From assembly GCF_900451005.1 (NCBI RefSeq), contig NZ_UGIB01000001.1, positions 1,240,001 through 1,304,000 of the forward strand: a stretch of 64,000 nucleotides of DNA, in the 5' to 3' direction. The notes beneath the pieces were generated by a model. It was not told the DNA's origin. It saw only the letters and a program-made list of their open reading frames with translations, and did no database searches. The DNA is from Helicobacter fennelliae (GTDB lineage Bacteria; Campylobacterota; Campylobacteria; Campylobacterales; Helicobacteraceae). Of this stretch, positions 7,825 to 17,126 are shown in pieces; the stretch's first letter is position 1, and every line of letters starts with the position of its first letter. Both the position numbers and the translations under genes were made by a program.

Positions 7825-7899
7825 TGGCTGGGGTAAAAGGATTCGAACCTCTGAATGCCTGGACCAAAACCAGGTGCCTTACCGCTTGGCGATACCCCA
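7825..7899 (-). tRNA. tRNA-Gln (UUG)
   Basis: Reverse reading gives TGGGGTA, an anticodon arm CCTGG-TTTTGGT-CCAGG with anticodon TTG, the T-arm GGTTCGAATCC, TACCCCA and an encoded CCA. It is 75 bases long and lies 46 bases upstream of tRNA-fMet on the same strand. Confidence 0.96.
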
Positions 7900-7995
7900 A
7901 TATTTTGATTTTTAATATTTTATTTGATGTTTAAAATGTCTGATTTAAAAAGAGCAATTATATATAATTTTTTGTTTTTTTGTCAATATTTTTTG

Positions 7996-8001
7996 TATAA
8001 T
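7996..8001 (+). promoter_or_regulatory. -10 element TATAAT for ribBA
   Basis: TATAAT lies 39 bases before the ribBA start in AT-rich DNA. No clear -35 is visible, as is usual for the Helicobacter vegetative sigma factor. Confidence 0.6.
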
Positions 8002-8040
8002 TCCGCAAAAACTTTTGAAATATTTTAAGGATTTTATACG

Positions 8041-9075
8041 ATGAATACGCCCGATTATGTCAAACGCGTGGAAAATGCGATCTCTGCTATCAAAAATGGA
8101 GAAATGGTTATCATCATGGACGATGAAGAGAGAGAAAATGAGGGAGATTTGGTTTTTGCAGGGATTTTTAGCACACCTGAAAAAATCAATTTTATGGCAA
8201 AGGAAGCGCGAGGATTGATTTGTGTTTCAATCACAAAAGACATCGCTCAGAATCTTGAACTCTCGCCAATGGTCGAAAAAAATGATTCTAATCATGAAAC
8301 CGCTTTCACCGTTTCAATCGATGCAAAATCTGCTAAAACAGGCATTTCAGCATACGAGCGAGATCTTACAATTAATCTTATGTGTAATCCTGCTTCAAAG
8401 CCACAAGATTTTGTTCGTCCGGGGCATATTTTTCCATTGATTGCTAAAGAGGGTGGGGTGCTTGTGCGTACAGGACATACTGAAGCAAGTGTAGATTTAT
8501 GCAAAATGGCAGGGCTAAAGCCTGTTAGTGTGATTTGTGAGATTATGAAAGAAGATGGAACTATGGCAGCTAGGGGTGATCAGTTTTTGAGCTATTTTGC
8601 AAAAAAACATAATCTTGAGATTCTGTATGTTTCGGATTTGGTGGCATATCGTTTGCAGACAGAGAGTTTATTAAATCTCATCAGAAAAGAAGAGAGTGTG
8701 TTTTTGGGAGAGAAATGCGAAAAAATTATTCTCAAAGATCATATCAATCGCGAACATTATGTGTTTAGATTTGGGCGCAATGCTACGCCACTTGTGCGCT
8801 TTCATACGATTCGGACAGATTATGAGTTTTTGAGTGATTTTGAAAATTTTGAATTTGTCCTGCGATGCATTAAGACTTTGCAAAAAGAAGGCGGGTATTT
8901 GGTTTTTATCAGCGACAAAAGCACAGAATCTGAATTGATGAAAAATTTTGGCATTGGCGCACAAATTCTTAAAAAACTTGACATTAAAGAATTTAAGCTC
9001 ATCAGCAATAATCACAGAGAATACGCCGCTCTCAAGGGATTTGATTTGAAATTACTTGAAACGCTCAAAGTGTAG
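8041..9075 (+). CDS. ribBA: 3,4-dihydroxy-2-butanone 4-phosphate synthase with degenerate GTP cyclohydrolase II domain
   Basis: The N-terminal domain (about residues 1-200) is a full DHBP synthase of riboflavin synthesis, converting ribulose 5-phosphate. It has [30 protein letters not shown] and [16 protein letters not shown]. The C-terminal part (about 205-340) lines up with GTP cyclohydrolase II but lacks its zinc cysteine cluster (C-x2-GD...C-x-C). The corresponding region reads [19 protein letters not shown] with no cysteines. GTP cyclohydrolase II activity must therefore come from a separate gene. Loss of this domain in the fused protein is known in Helicobacter. The gene stands alone; the ATG follows an AAGGA site. 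Confidence 0.92.
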   Translation: MNTPDYVKRVENAISAIKNGEMVIIMDDEERENEGDLVFAGIFSTPEKINFMAKEARGLICVSITKDIAQNLELSPMVEKNDSNHETAFTVSIDAKSAKTGISAYERDLTINLMCNPASKPQDFVRPGHIFPLIAKEGGVLVRTGHTEASVDLCKMAGLKPVSVICEIMKEDGTMAARGDQFLSYFAKKHNLEILYVSDLVAYRLQTESLLNLIRKEESVFLGEKCEKIILKDHINREHYVFRFGRNATPLVRFHTIRTDYEFLSDFENFEFVLRCIKTLQKEGGYLVFISDKSTESELMKNFGIGAQILKKLDIKEFKLISNNHREYAALKGFDLKLLETLKV

Positions 9076-9200
9076 TTGCAAATTTTTGCACCTCATTTTT
9101 ATGTGGTATTTCTGCGGTGATTTGTGTATATATGAGACAATTTAAAAAGTAATAAAAAATTTAACCTTCATAATCAAAAAACTTTCAGTTAAGAATTTGA

Positions 9201-9206
9201 TATACT
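9201..9206 (+). promoter_or_regulatory. -10 element TATACT for acnB
   Basis: TATACT lies 59 bases before the acnB start. The transcript would have a short leader with an AAGGAAGGAG ribosome site. Confidence 0.5.
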
Positions 9207-9265
9207 TTAAAAGTCTTACAACATAAACGCAAAATAAAAAGCACGATAAAAAGGAAGGAGCAAAA

Positions 9266-11839
9266 ATGCAAAGTTTTATTACTACATACCAACAAGCATT
9301 TCAGACAAGGCAGCAAGAGGGCATTCCGCCATTACCATTGAATGCAAATGAAGTCAAGCAAGTTGTGGAGATTCTTTTAGATTCTCAAAGCTCACAAGGC
9401 GACAAAGAATTTGCCAAAGATTTGCTTGTCAATCGCGTAAGTCCAGGCGTAGATGATGGTGCGAGGGTGAAAGCGGAGTTCTTGGGAGAGATTGTCAAAG
9501 GAGAGAAGCGATGTGAGGTGATTTCTGCAGAATCTGCCATTACATTACTAGGCACAATGTTTGGTGGTTACAATGTGCCATATCTTGTGGAAGCACTCAA
9601 AAGTAGCCAAGCAAATATCGCCAAAGAGGCGGCTAATGCGCTTAAGCATACATTATTGGTATATGATGCGTTTGATACAATCGCTACTTTAAGCAAATCA
9701 AACGCTCTAGCCAAAGAAGTGATAGAATCTTGGGCGAATGCAGAGTGGTTTAAGCACAGACAAGAATTGCCAAAAGAGATAAAATTAGCAGTGTTAAAAA
9801 TCGATGGTGAGACAAACACTGATGATCTTAGCCCCGCAAGTGATGCTTTCACGCGCAGTGATATTCCATTACACGCCAAAGCGATGCTAAAAAGTCGTAT
9901 AGAAAATTACGAATCAAGAATAGAAAATATCAAAAAAATAGCCAAAGACAATCAAGCAAAAGTCGTATATGTGGGCGATGTCGTAGGGACTGGAAGTAGC
10001 CGCAAATCAGCATGTAATTCTATTGTGTGGCATTTTGGCGATGAGATTCCATATATTCCTAACAAAAAAAGTGGCGGGTTTGTGATTGGCGGAATCATAG
10101 CGCCGATTTTTTTCGCGACTTGCGAGGATAGCGGTTGTTTGCCTATTGTAGCCAAAGTCGATGAGCTTAAAGAGGGTGATATTATCACTCTAAAGCCCTA
10201 TGATGGCGAGATTCTCAAAAATGGTAAAATTGTGAGTGGATTTAGCTTGACACCAAATACAATCTTTGATGAGATTCGCGCAGGTGGGAGGATTCCACTT
10301 ATCATCGGCAGAGGGCTTACCAATAAGGCGCGTAAATTTTTAGGGCTTGGTGAGTCAAATGATTTTGCCAAACCCAAACAGCCCACTTCAAGTGCCAAGG
10401 GCTTCACGCTTGCGCAAAAAATGGTCGGTATCGCATGCGGTAAAGATGGCGTGCGCGCAGGAGAGTATTGCGAGCCAAAGGCGACAACCGTCGGCTCACA
10501 AGACACCACAGGAGCGATGACGCGTGATGAGGTAAAAGAGCTAGCCAGCCTTAGCTTTAGTGCGGATTTTGTTATGCAGAGCTTTTGCCATACAGCAGCA
10601 TATCCAAAGCCAGCAGATGTGAGCTTGCAGGCGAGTTTGCCAGATTTTATGACTTTTCGCGGTGGGGTTGCATTGCGTCCAAAAGATGGCGTTATCCACT
10701 CGTGGCTAAATCGCTTTTGCTTGCCTGATACCGTGGGGACAGGTGGAGATTCTCACACGAGATTTCCTATTGGGATTAGCTTTCCAGCAGGAAGCGGGCT
10801 AGTTGCGTTTGCAGCAGTTACGGGCAGTATGCCACTTAATATGCCAGAATCTGTGCTTGTGAGATTTAAAGGCAAAATGAATCCGGGCATTACTTTGCGC
10901 GATTTAGTCAATGCCATTCCGTATTATGCGATTAAGCAAGGGCTTTTAACTGTGCCAAAGCAAAACAAAAAAAATATTTTTAGTGGCAAAGTCCTTGAAA
11001 TCGAGGGCTTAGAAAATATCAAAGTAGAGCAGGCGTTTGAGCTTTCAGACGCAAGCGCAGAGCGTAGTGCCGCAGCTTGCACGATAGCCCTTAACAAAGA
11101 GCCAATCATCGAATACCTAGAATCTAATATTTCTTTGATTGAAGCAATGATAAAAGATGGCTACCAAAATGCCAAAACACTCAAAAGACGAGCTGAAAAA
11201 ATGCGTGAGTGGATTAAAAATCCTGTGCTTTTGAAGGCTGATAAAGACGCAGAATACGCAGCTGTGATTGAGATTGATTTGGCTGAAATAAAAGAGCCGA
11301 TTTTGGCTTGTCCAAATGATCCTGATGATGTGGCAACTTTGAGTGAGATTCTAGCAGATCCAAATCGTCCGCACAATATTGATGAAGTGTTTATCGGAAG
11401 CTGTATGACAAATATAGGGCATTTTAGGGCGTTTGGTGAGATCGTCAAAGACGCGGGTGCTAGCCCTACGCAAGTGTGGATGGCTCCGCCTACAAAAATG
11501 GACGAAAAAGAGCTCACAAAAGAGGGCTACTTGTCGCTATTTGGCGCAGCAGGGGCGCGAATGGAAGTGCCGGGCTGCAGTCTTTGTATGGGTAATCAAG
11601 CGCGCGTGAGAGATAATGCAGTTGTGTTTTCGACTTCGACAAGAAATTTTGACAATCGTATGGGTAGAGGCGCAAAAGTATATCTAGGAAGTGCTGAACT
11701 TGGCGCTGTTTGCGCGAGACTCGGAAGATTGCCAAGCATAGAGGAGTATATGAATCTCGTGCCAAACAAACTCAAAGGCAAAGAAAACAACATCTACACA
11801 TACCTAAACTTCAACACAATCAAAGATTTCGCGCTTTGA
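9266..11839 (+). CDS. acnB: aconitate hydratase B
   Basis: This 857-residue TCA-cycle enzyme interconverts citrate and isocitrate through a [4Fe-4S] cluster. The order of domains is that of AcnB: HEAT-like N-terminus, swivel domain ([20 protein letters not shown] near residue 175), then the catalytic domains. These include [23 protein letters not shown] and the cluster segment [13 protein letters not shown] strong purine-rich ribosome site precedes the ATG. The 3' side is a 359-base gap full of small hairpins. Nothing is unusual in length or motifs. Confidence 0.97.
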   Translation: MQSFITTYQQAFQTRQQEGIPPLPLNANEVKQVVEILLDSQSSQGDKEFAKDLLVNRVSPGVDDGARVKAEFLGEIVKGEKRCEVISAESAITLLGTMFGGYNVPYLVEALKSSQANIAKEAANALKHTLLVYDAFDTIATLSKSNALAKEVIESWANAEWFKHRQELPKEIKLAVLKIDGETNTDDLSPASDAFTRSDIPLHAKAMLKSRIENYESRIENIKKIAKDNQAKVVYVGDVVGTGSSRKSACNSIVWHFGDEIPYIPNKKSGGFVIGGIIAPIFFATCEDSGCLPIVAKVDELKEGDIITLKPYDGEILKNGKIVSGFSLTPNTIFDEIRAGGRIPLIIGRGLTNKARKFLGLGESNDFAKPKQPTSSAKGFTLAQKMVGIACGKDGVRAGEYCEPKATTVGSQDTTGAMTRDEVKELASLSFSADFVMQSFCHTAAYPKPADVSLQASLPDFMTFRGGVALRPKDGVIHSWLNRFCLPDTVGTGGDSHTRFPIGISFPAGSGLVAFAAVTGSMPLNMPESVLVRFKGKMNPGITLRDLVNAIPYYAIKQGLLTVPKQNKKNIFSGKVLEIEGLENIKVEQAFELSDASAERSAAACTIALNKEPIIEYLESNISLIEAMIKDGYQNAKTLKRRAEKMREWIKNPVLLKADKDAEYAAVIEIDLAEIKEPILACPNDPDDVATLSEILADPNRPHNIDEVFIGSCMTNIGHFRAFGEIVKDAGASPTQVWMAPPTKMDEKELTKEGYLSLFGAAGARMEVPGCSLCMGNQARVRDNAVVFSTSTRNFDNRMGRGAKVYLGSAELGAVCARLGRLPSIEEYMNLVPNKLKGKENNIYTYLNFNTIKDFAL

Positions 11840-11988
11840 TGATTTGCGGTTAGATTCTGGTTTGTAAGGCTAGAATCTAGCGCGCGTTATATTGTGATTA
11901 AATATTTTATTTTGTCATTCTTAAATGAGGGTAGCAAGGATTCTAGAATCTAGATTTTAGTTTGCATAGAATCTATCATTTTGTTGTC

Positions 11989-12017
11989 ATTGCGAAGCCC
12001 TTTAGGGCTGTGGCAAT
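11989..12017 (+). repeat. intergenic hairpin family, unit 1
   Basis: ATTGC - GA - AGCCCT - TT - AGGGCT - GTG - GCAAT. The outer 5-bp stem and the inner 6-bp stem are both perfect, separated by a GA/GTG internal loop. It is preceded by TC and followed by CC, as in other units. Confidence 0.8.
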
Positions 12018-12031
12018 CCATTTTTTACTAG

Positions 12032-12058
12032 ATTGCTTCGTCCTATCGTCCTCGCAAT
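12032..12058 (-). repeat. intergenic hairpin family, unit 2 (variant)
   Basis: Read on the minus strand: ATTGC-GA ... GAA-GCAAT. The outer stem is intact. The inner part (GGACGATAGGAC) pairs poorly, so this is a degenerate or alternative form. Confidence 0.55.
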
Positions 12059-12082
12059 GACGAGGCACGAGGCAGGTTTGTC

Positions 12083-12114
12083 ATTGCAAGCAATATTTAA
12101 CCTTGCGTGGTAAT
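12083..12114 (+). repeat. intergenic hairpin family, unit 3
   Basis: ATTGC - AA - GCAA - 9-base loop - TTGC - GTG - GTAAT. The outer stem keeps pairing with one G-T wobble, and the inner stem is 4 bp. Confidence 0.65.
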
Positions 12115-12198
12115 CCATAAGATAAGGCGGTTTCAGAATCTAGAATCTAAAATACCTCGTCATGCCTTAGGCTTGCTAAAGAATCCAAATCCTAAAAT

Positions 12199-13666
12199 CT
12201 AGGCTTTAATCTTCCATAAATCACCGAGTTTTTTATCCCAAATTGGTGGAATTTCTGTGTCTATTCCTCCATTTGGAGTAAAAGTAAGCTCGCCTACAAA
12301 AATTTTATTTTTGATTACATATAAATCTACTCTTACATAATCAAAAGGTTTTGCAAGATGGAGGGCTATATTTTTTAGTGTCTGAAAATTCTGTGGCTTT
12401 GGCAAAAGCGTTACTGCTTTATTTTTATAGTTAAATTCTAAATCTTCCCATTGTTCATTCATTGTAGTTGTTGTTGGGCATTTAAGTCTATCGCTAATAA
12501 TATCAATATGGCTTATATTGTTACAGATAACATGAAGCTTATAATCACTCAAATTCTCCCCAAGCATCTCCTCCACAAATACTCTAGGCTCTATATTATC
12601 ATAATGCCACTCTCTAGTCTTTGTATAATAATTTGTATTTAAATGTTTTTTTAATTTATCCATAGATTCTTGAAATACTTTTTTATTATTTAAAAACTCA
12701 TCTTTATCTTGCACTAAGACTACTCCTCCACAATCATGATTTGTTTTTAAAACAAAGCTTTGTGGAAGATGTGTAAAATCAATCTCTTCTACATTCTTAT
12801 AGATTCCATAAATCTTTGGCAAAAACTCACAAGTATTTGTCTCAAAGAGTTTGTCTTGTATATCATCAATAGGCATAAAGAGTAAAGAAAGAGTTGCAGA
12901 ATCTATGGAATGCAAATTAATAGAATCTAAGGAATTAGAATCTGAAAGATTTGAAACAGAATCTAAATTTTTAGAATCTAAATGATTAGAATAAGAAACA
13001 GAATCAAGAGATTGAGAATGCTTAGAATCTAAACTAACAGAATCCAACTTGTGAGTAGCAGAATCTAAACTAAAATCTAAATTTTTAGATTTTAAATGAT
13101 TAGAAAGATTTGAATAATTTGAATTTAAAGAATCTAAGGAATTAGAATTAAAAGTTGCAGAATCTACTTTATGTAAAGATTCTAAATGATTTGAATAAGA
13201 AACAGAATCTGAAAGATTTGAATGCTTAGAATCTAAAGCATTACTTTTGCTCTGCCCCCCCCCCCATAGTATTAATAGATATAGTAGTATTAGACATAGT
13301 AGCAGATATGTTTGATGTATGAGATATATTTGCAGTATTTTGAAGCTCTTGCAAACAAGTAGCAATATAGATTCTAGCTTTGAGTTTATCAGCTAATGCA
13401 CTATATATTGGATTTCTATCATAAAGCATTCTATGCACTATTTTTTCATTAAATGTTTGTGGATTCTTAAAATTAGGAATATAACCAAATATATGCTTAT
13501 GTCTCATTGTTAAAAATGTTTCATCATCAAGTTTTGCAACTTTTTTTTGTTGATAATTTAAACGCCATGGCAAAATATACTCTGTATAGAATCTATTATG
13601 TCGCACTATATTCTTTAATGTATTTGGAATACATCGCTTTATACATTGTTGTAAGTAAAATAGCAT
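12199..13666 (-). CDS. TupA-type ATP-grasp / glycosyltransferase-like protein, phase-variable, predicted OFF
   Basis: The gene is split in two frames by a G11 tract (13255-13265). The 5' part from ATG 13666 (ribosome site AAAAGGAG) reads 141 residues and stops just after the tract. The 3' part is open from the tract to 12199. With 10 G the two join into one 488-residue protein. Joined, it resembles the TupA-like ATP-grasp family used in surface glycan assembly: YIPNFKNPQTFNEKI, ADKLKARIYI, then PKIYGIYKNVEEIDF, LPQSFVLKTNHDCGG and VRVDLYVI. Between ADKLKAR and PKIYG lies a linker of more than 100 residues made of LDS, SNHL and DSV-type units coded by AGATTCT words. A sequencing slip in the tract is the alternative explanation. 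Confidence 0.75.
13255..13265 (-). repeat. G11 homopolymer (contingency tract) in ATP-grasp gene
   Basis: Eleven C on the plus strand are G11 in the gene. The 5' frame (ATG-GGG-GGG-GGG-GCA) runs into a stop four codons later. A tract of 10 or 13 would enter the long 3' frame at CAG-AGC-AAA. Confidence 0.9.
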
Positions 13667-13699
13667 AAATGCTCCTTTTAGAATAGAATTAAAGCTCTC

Positions 13700-13775
13700 A
13701 AACTTTAAATCTAAACTTAGACTTTAAACTTAAACTTAAACTTAAATCTAAACTCAAGATTTTTAAACTTAAAAT
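13700..13775. repeat. degenerate AAACTT tandem array
   Basis: Imperfect repeats of AAACTT, with AATCTAAACT variants, fill the space just upstream of the ATP-grasp start. At least three perfect AAACTT units stand in a row. The array sits where the promoter of that gene is expected, so length changes could affect transcription. Confidence 0.55.
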
Positions 13776-13865
13776 TTGAGATTCTGGATATAGGTGGGTA
13801 TTGTAGCGTAAATGTGGTTGATAATGCAAAAGTGAAAATTTATTTTTTATAAGCAGGATTTGTAT

Positions 13866-13871
13866 TATAAT
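13866..13871 (+). promoter_or_regulatory. -10 element TATAAT for the glutathionylspermidine-synthase-like gene
   Basis: TATAAT lies 35 bases before the ATG, followed by the ribosome site AAGGA at 13892-13896. Confidence 0.6.
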
Positions 13872-13905
13872 GTCTGTTTTGAAGTGAAAATAATAAGGAT
13901 AAATA

Positions 13906-15078
13906 ATGAAAGTTACACCACTACGACCCCTGAATGCCCAAGAGCTAGAATCTATGGGTTTGCAATGGCATACGGATTTGGATTCTACGCCTTATATCGA
14001 GCCTGAAATGGTCGAAGTTTCGCAAGCAGAATGTGAAGCGTTTTATGATGCGGGGAATGAACTTTATGAGATGTTTTGTGAAGCGGGAGAATATGTGATT
14101 AAAAATAATTTATTTTTTGAGCTAGATATTCCTGTTTCGCTTATACCGATGATAAAGCAAAGCTGGGAAGATGAAGTGCATTGGCATTTGTATGGGCGAT
14201 TTGATTTTGCTGGTGGGATTGATGGGAAGCCTATCAAGCTTCTTGAATTTAACGCTGATACGCCAACTATGCTCTATGAAAGCGCAGTGATCCAGTGGGC
14301 TATGCTAAAGGCAAATCATCTTGATGAAAATGCGCAGTTTAATAATATCTATCAAGCCCTCGCTGATAATTTCAAGCGAATGATTACATTGGGTGATGAT
14401 ATAAGTCGCTTTGATGAGATGTATGAGGGGTGGAAGATTCTCTTTAGCTCTGTATCTGGCAACGCAGAAGAGGAGCGCACGACTTTGTATCTCAAAGAGA
14501 TTGCACAGAGTGTTGGGTTTGAAACAGAGTTTGCCTATATTCAAGACATCTCTTTTTCTGAGACGCAAGGTGTGTTTTATAATGATGAAAATTATGAGTT
14601 TTTATTTAAACTTTTGCCATGGGAGAGCATTGCAATTGATGAGCCTGAATTAGCAATGCTAATGCGCGGGATTATAGATAATAAAGCTGGAATCTTTCTT
14701 AATCCTGCTTATACGATATTGTTTCAAAGCAAGCGAATGCTAAAAATCCTTTGGGATTTGTTTCCAAATCACCCGCTATTATTGCGCGCTTCTTTTGAGC
14801 CATTACCAAACACACAGCAAGTCCAAAAAGTAAGCTTTGGGCGAGAGGGCGCAAATGTCAGCATTCTCAATCCTCAAGGGGTCGCGCTAGCACAAAATAA
14901 TGGCTCTTATGAGAATTTCAAATCTGTATATCAAGAATTTTATGAGCTCAATACTCACAACGGAATGTATTATCAGCCAAATGTATTTTTTGCGTATGAG
15001 TCTTGCGGGCTTGGATTCCGCAAGGGCGGGCTTATTTTGGATAATTACTCAAAATTTGTAAGCCATATTATCCGCTAG
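13906..15078 (+). CDS. glutathionylspermidine synthase family (pre-ATP-grasp) protein
   Basis: The 390-residue protein matches the C-terminal synthetase fold of glutathionylspermidine synthase. It has WHLYGRFDFAGG, KLLEFNADTPTMLYESAVIQW (the phosphate and peptide site), LLPWESIAIDEP, FLNPAYTILFQSKRML and the terminal GLGFRKGGLILDNYSKFVSHII. Bacterial stand-alone members lack the amidase domain, as here. Their substrate is generally unknown and they are predicted to ligate an amine to a carboxylate with ATP. It follows its own promoter and is divergent from the ATP-grasp gene at 12199-13666. Confidence 0.85.
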   Translation: MKVTPLRPLNAQELESMGLQWHTDLDSTPYIEPEMVEVSQAECEAFYDAGNELYEMFCEAGEYVIKNNLFFELDIPVSLIPMIKQSWEDEVHWHLYGRFDFAGGIDGKPIKLLEFNADTPTMLYESAVIQWAMLKANHLDENAQFNNIYQALADNFKRMITLGDDISRFDEMYEGWKILFSSVSGNAEEERTTLYLKEIAQSVGFETEFAYIQDISFSETQGVFYNDENYEFLFKLLPWESIAIDEPELAMLMRGIIDNKAGIFLNPAYTILFQSKRMLKILWDLFPNHPLLLRASFEPLPNTQQVQKVSFGREGANVSILNPQGVALAQNNGSYENFKSVYQEFYELNTHNGMYYQPNVFFAYESCGLGFRKGGLILDNYSKFVSHIIR

Positions 15079-15162
15079 CTTAAATCTGCTAATTACAACT
15101 TGCTAGCTTGCAACTCAGATCAATTTATCTCAAGCGATAGCAAGCTAGATTCTCAAGATAGG

Positions 15163-15861
15163 CTATTTTGTTATTTCATCTAAAATCTGAGTCAAATCTT
15201 GTATTTCTCTCTCTTGAGCGGTGATGATGTCTTGGGCGATTTTTTGGATACGCGTATCTTTGGTGTATTGCAAGATAAGCTTCGCAGAATCTATCGCGCC
15301 TTGATGATGAGGAATCATCGCTTGTGCGAAGTCTTTGTCTATGTTTTGGCTTGGCTTTACTTGATTCATATCTTTCATCATTGTATTTGCATTGTGCTTT
15401 GTGGCTGTGAGATATTGGCTGTATTGCTGTTTGGAGAGCTTGGTAGCGTTGAGTTCGCCTTTAAGCAGAGTGTGGAATTCTTTGATTTCTGCTTCTTGAG
15501 AGCTAATGATATTTTTGGCGATTTCTTGGAGTTTTTGGTTTTGTGGGTTGTTTTGAAGGTAGAGCTTTGCAGAATCTATCGCGCCTTGATGATGAGGGAT
15601 CATATCGACAAGAAAATCTTTATCCACATTGCCAGATTCTGAGATTTTGGCTTGCATCATTGGCTTATGCATAGCTTCAAGCATATCGTGATTATCGTGA
15701 TGTGAGTGATTTGTTTGTGCGTGAGTATGTGTATCATGCGCCATATCATGCATAGTGTGAGAATCATCAGCAGTATTGGCAGTGCAAACCCCGATCCCTA
15801 AAACAAATACCATACCCACTGCTCTAAAGGCAGATCGTAATAATTGAGTGTATGTTGTCAT
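15163..15861 (-). CDS. exported protein with two DUF305 repeats and a His-rich leader region
   Basis: The 232-residue protein has an N-terminal signal-like hydrophobic segment (FRAVGMVFVLGIGVCTANT). A His/Asp/Met-rich stretch follows (HTMHDMAHDTHTHAQ, then HSHHDNHDML). Two copies of the DUF305 core come next, each with DKDF-x5-IPHHQGAIDSAK (about residues 80-150 and 155-230). DUF305 is ferritin-like, often periplasmic and found near metal resistance genes. The paired HHQGAIDSAK motifs and the His-rich leader suggest binding of copper or a similar metal, which is inference. An AAAGGA site precedes the ATG. Confidence 0.8.
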   Translation of the reverse strand: MTTYTQLLRSAFRAVGMVFVLGIGVCTANTADDSHTMHDMAHDTHTHAQTNHSHHDNHDMLEAMHKPMMQAKISESGNVDKDFLVDMIPHHQGAIDSAKLYLQNNPQNQKLQEIAKNIISSQEAEIKEFHTLLKGELNATKLSKQQYSQYLTATKHNANTMMKDMNQVKPSQNIDKDFAQAMIPHHQGAIDSAKLILQYTKDTRIQKIAQDIITAQEREIQDLTQILDEITK

Positions 15862-16088
15862 TTTCTATCCTTTTGTGTGAAATATTACAAAAATGTATCT
15901 TGATTTTTACACTATAAAAATTAATATATAAAAAATTTATCAAAACAAGCGATTTGCTTTATATGTTTAGCCCGAGGCAATGTAGAGAATAGGCAAAGAG
16001 ATAGATGCGATAGATAGATGAGATAAATAAGTCGCACAAATCACGCAAAAATCAAACATCACACATCAAAGCATAGAAAGGATTAAAA

Positions 16089-16562
16089 ATGAAAAGCACA
16101 CTCAAAATATTCAAGACACTTAAACACATCGCCATTGTGCTATGTCTTGTGGCGTTTGGATACAGCACTCTTGGCGCAAAAAGCCTCAAAGATATATTGA
16201 GTAAAAACAAGAAAGCAGAATTCAATATGGAAATATCCACACAGCAATGCAATAATGGCGATGGTATAAGCTGCTTAAAAGTCGCGCAACATCTCATCAT
16301 CAACGATTATATGAGTGATTATACGCAAGCAAGAATCTATTATCAAAAATCCTGCCAGCTTGGAATCAAAGTCGGTTGCAATGAATTGATGAAGTTAAAT
16401 GGCACGCCCGCTCAAGTGTATTATGGATTTTGGCACAATCTCAATCAAAACGCACAAAACACAACACATGCAAAAATAGCGCAAAAAGGCGATTATGATG
16501 AAGATGATGAGGATTGGAAATACGAAAATGATAATGGAGTTTTGGGTCAATGGCTTCAATAA
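16089..16562 (+). CDS. small exported Sel1/TPR-like protein
   Basis: This 157-residue protein has a signal peptide (about residues 1-29, ending at LGAKS) and one helical-repeat unit of the Sel1 type. That unit contains QQCNNGDGISCLKVAQHL, then YTQARIYYQKSCQLGIKVGCNELMKL. The paired cysteines 8-12 residues apart resemble the disulfide-stabilised Helicobacter cysteine-rich (Hcp) repeats. The C-terminal tail is acidic (DYDEDDEDWKYEND). The ribosome site AAAGGA lies nine bases upstream. The 227-base gap before it has only short GATAGAT repeats near 16000. Function is unknown. Confidence 0.7.
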   Translation: MKSTLKIFKTLKHIAIVLCLVAFGYSTLGAKSLKDILSKNKKAEFNMEISTQQCNNGDGISCLKVAQHLIINDYMSDYTQARIYYQKSCQLGIKVGCNELMKLNGTPAQVYYGFWHNLNQNAQNTTHAKIAQKGDYDEDDEDWKYENDNGVLGQWLQ

Positions 16563-16637
16563 AAATATCAAACATATAAAATCTAGCAAGATTCTTTGGG
16601 TTTTAGGGGTTAGGGCTACACTACATTTCTAACATCT

Positions 16638-17078
16638 CTAGAGTATCCAATGCAACCACCAAAGCATAATAAGAAGCCAAAATGTTAGCACCATAAGCCC
16701 AAAGCCCTTATGGCACACAATAGTGCGCACAAAAATAAGGCAAATTCCGCAAATAAGGCTTACTACAAATGGCACAAAGAAAAAGATACTTAGCCACCCG
16801 CCAGCTTCAGAGTTAGTAATACATATCGTGGCTATATACAACCCAAAAATACAAACAAGCAAAGCGATAAAAGCTTTTATTTTGCGCGCATATAAGAGCT
16901 TGGAGATAGGTAAGAAAATCCCCACACAGCCAAAAATGATACTTACATAAAAAAATTCAATACAATCAGAATCCATCTTATCAAGTATGCTATAAAAGAC
17001 AATTCCAAGTAAAATGCCCTGCGAGAGCGCAAGAAAGAGGATTCCGATATTTTTTTGCCACTTCTGCCATTTTTGCAT
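16638..17078 (-). CDS. hypothetical inner-membrane protein, about five transmembrane segments
   Basis: I do not recognise this 146-residue protein. It is strongly hydrophobic, with segments at about residues 10-30 (GILFLALSQGILLGIVFYSIL), 40-60, 66-88, 95-118 and 124-146 (GFGLMVLTFWLLIMLWWLHW). The ATG has only a weak ribosome site. It ends 75 bases from the convergent gene at 16562 and lies just downstream of gatB on the same strand, so it may be the last gene of that transcript. Confidence 0.5.
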   Translation of the reverse strand: MQKWQKWQKNIGILFLALSQGILLGIVFYSILDKMDSDCIEFFYVSIIFGCVGIFLPISKLLYARKIKAFIALLVCIFGLYIATICITNSEAGGWLSIFFFVPFVVSLICGICLIFVRTIVCHKGFGLMVLTFWLLIMLWWLHWIL

Positions 17079-17126
17079 TGTGCTTGTCTTTTGCTCTTCA
17101 AATAGTGCGCTAAGGCGTCTTGAAAT

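Larger units (their letters stand above)
11840..12198. other. 359-base gap with three small hairpin units and AGAATCT words
   Basis: No gene is seen. The gap separates convergent acnB and the ATP-grasp gene. It contains three copies of the ATTGC...GCAAT hairpin family (11989-12017, 12032-12058, 12083-12114) and several AGAATCT/AGATTCT words. No U-tailed terminator is obvious. Confidence 0.7.

Noticed and set aside
12199-13666. Treating the ATP-grasp gene as two separate genes or a pseudogene
   Set aside because: One base change in a long G run restores a single full domain; no other damage is seen.
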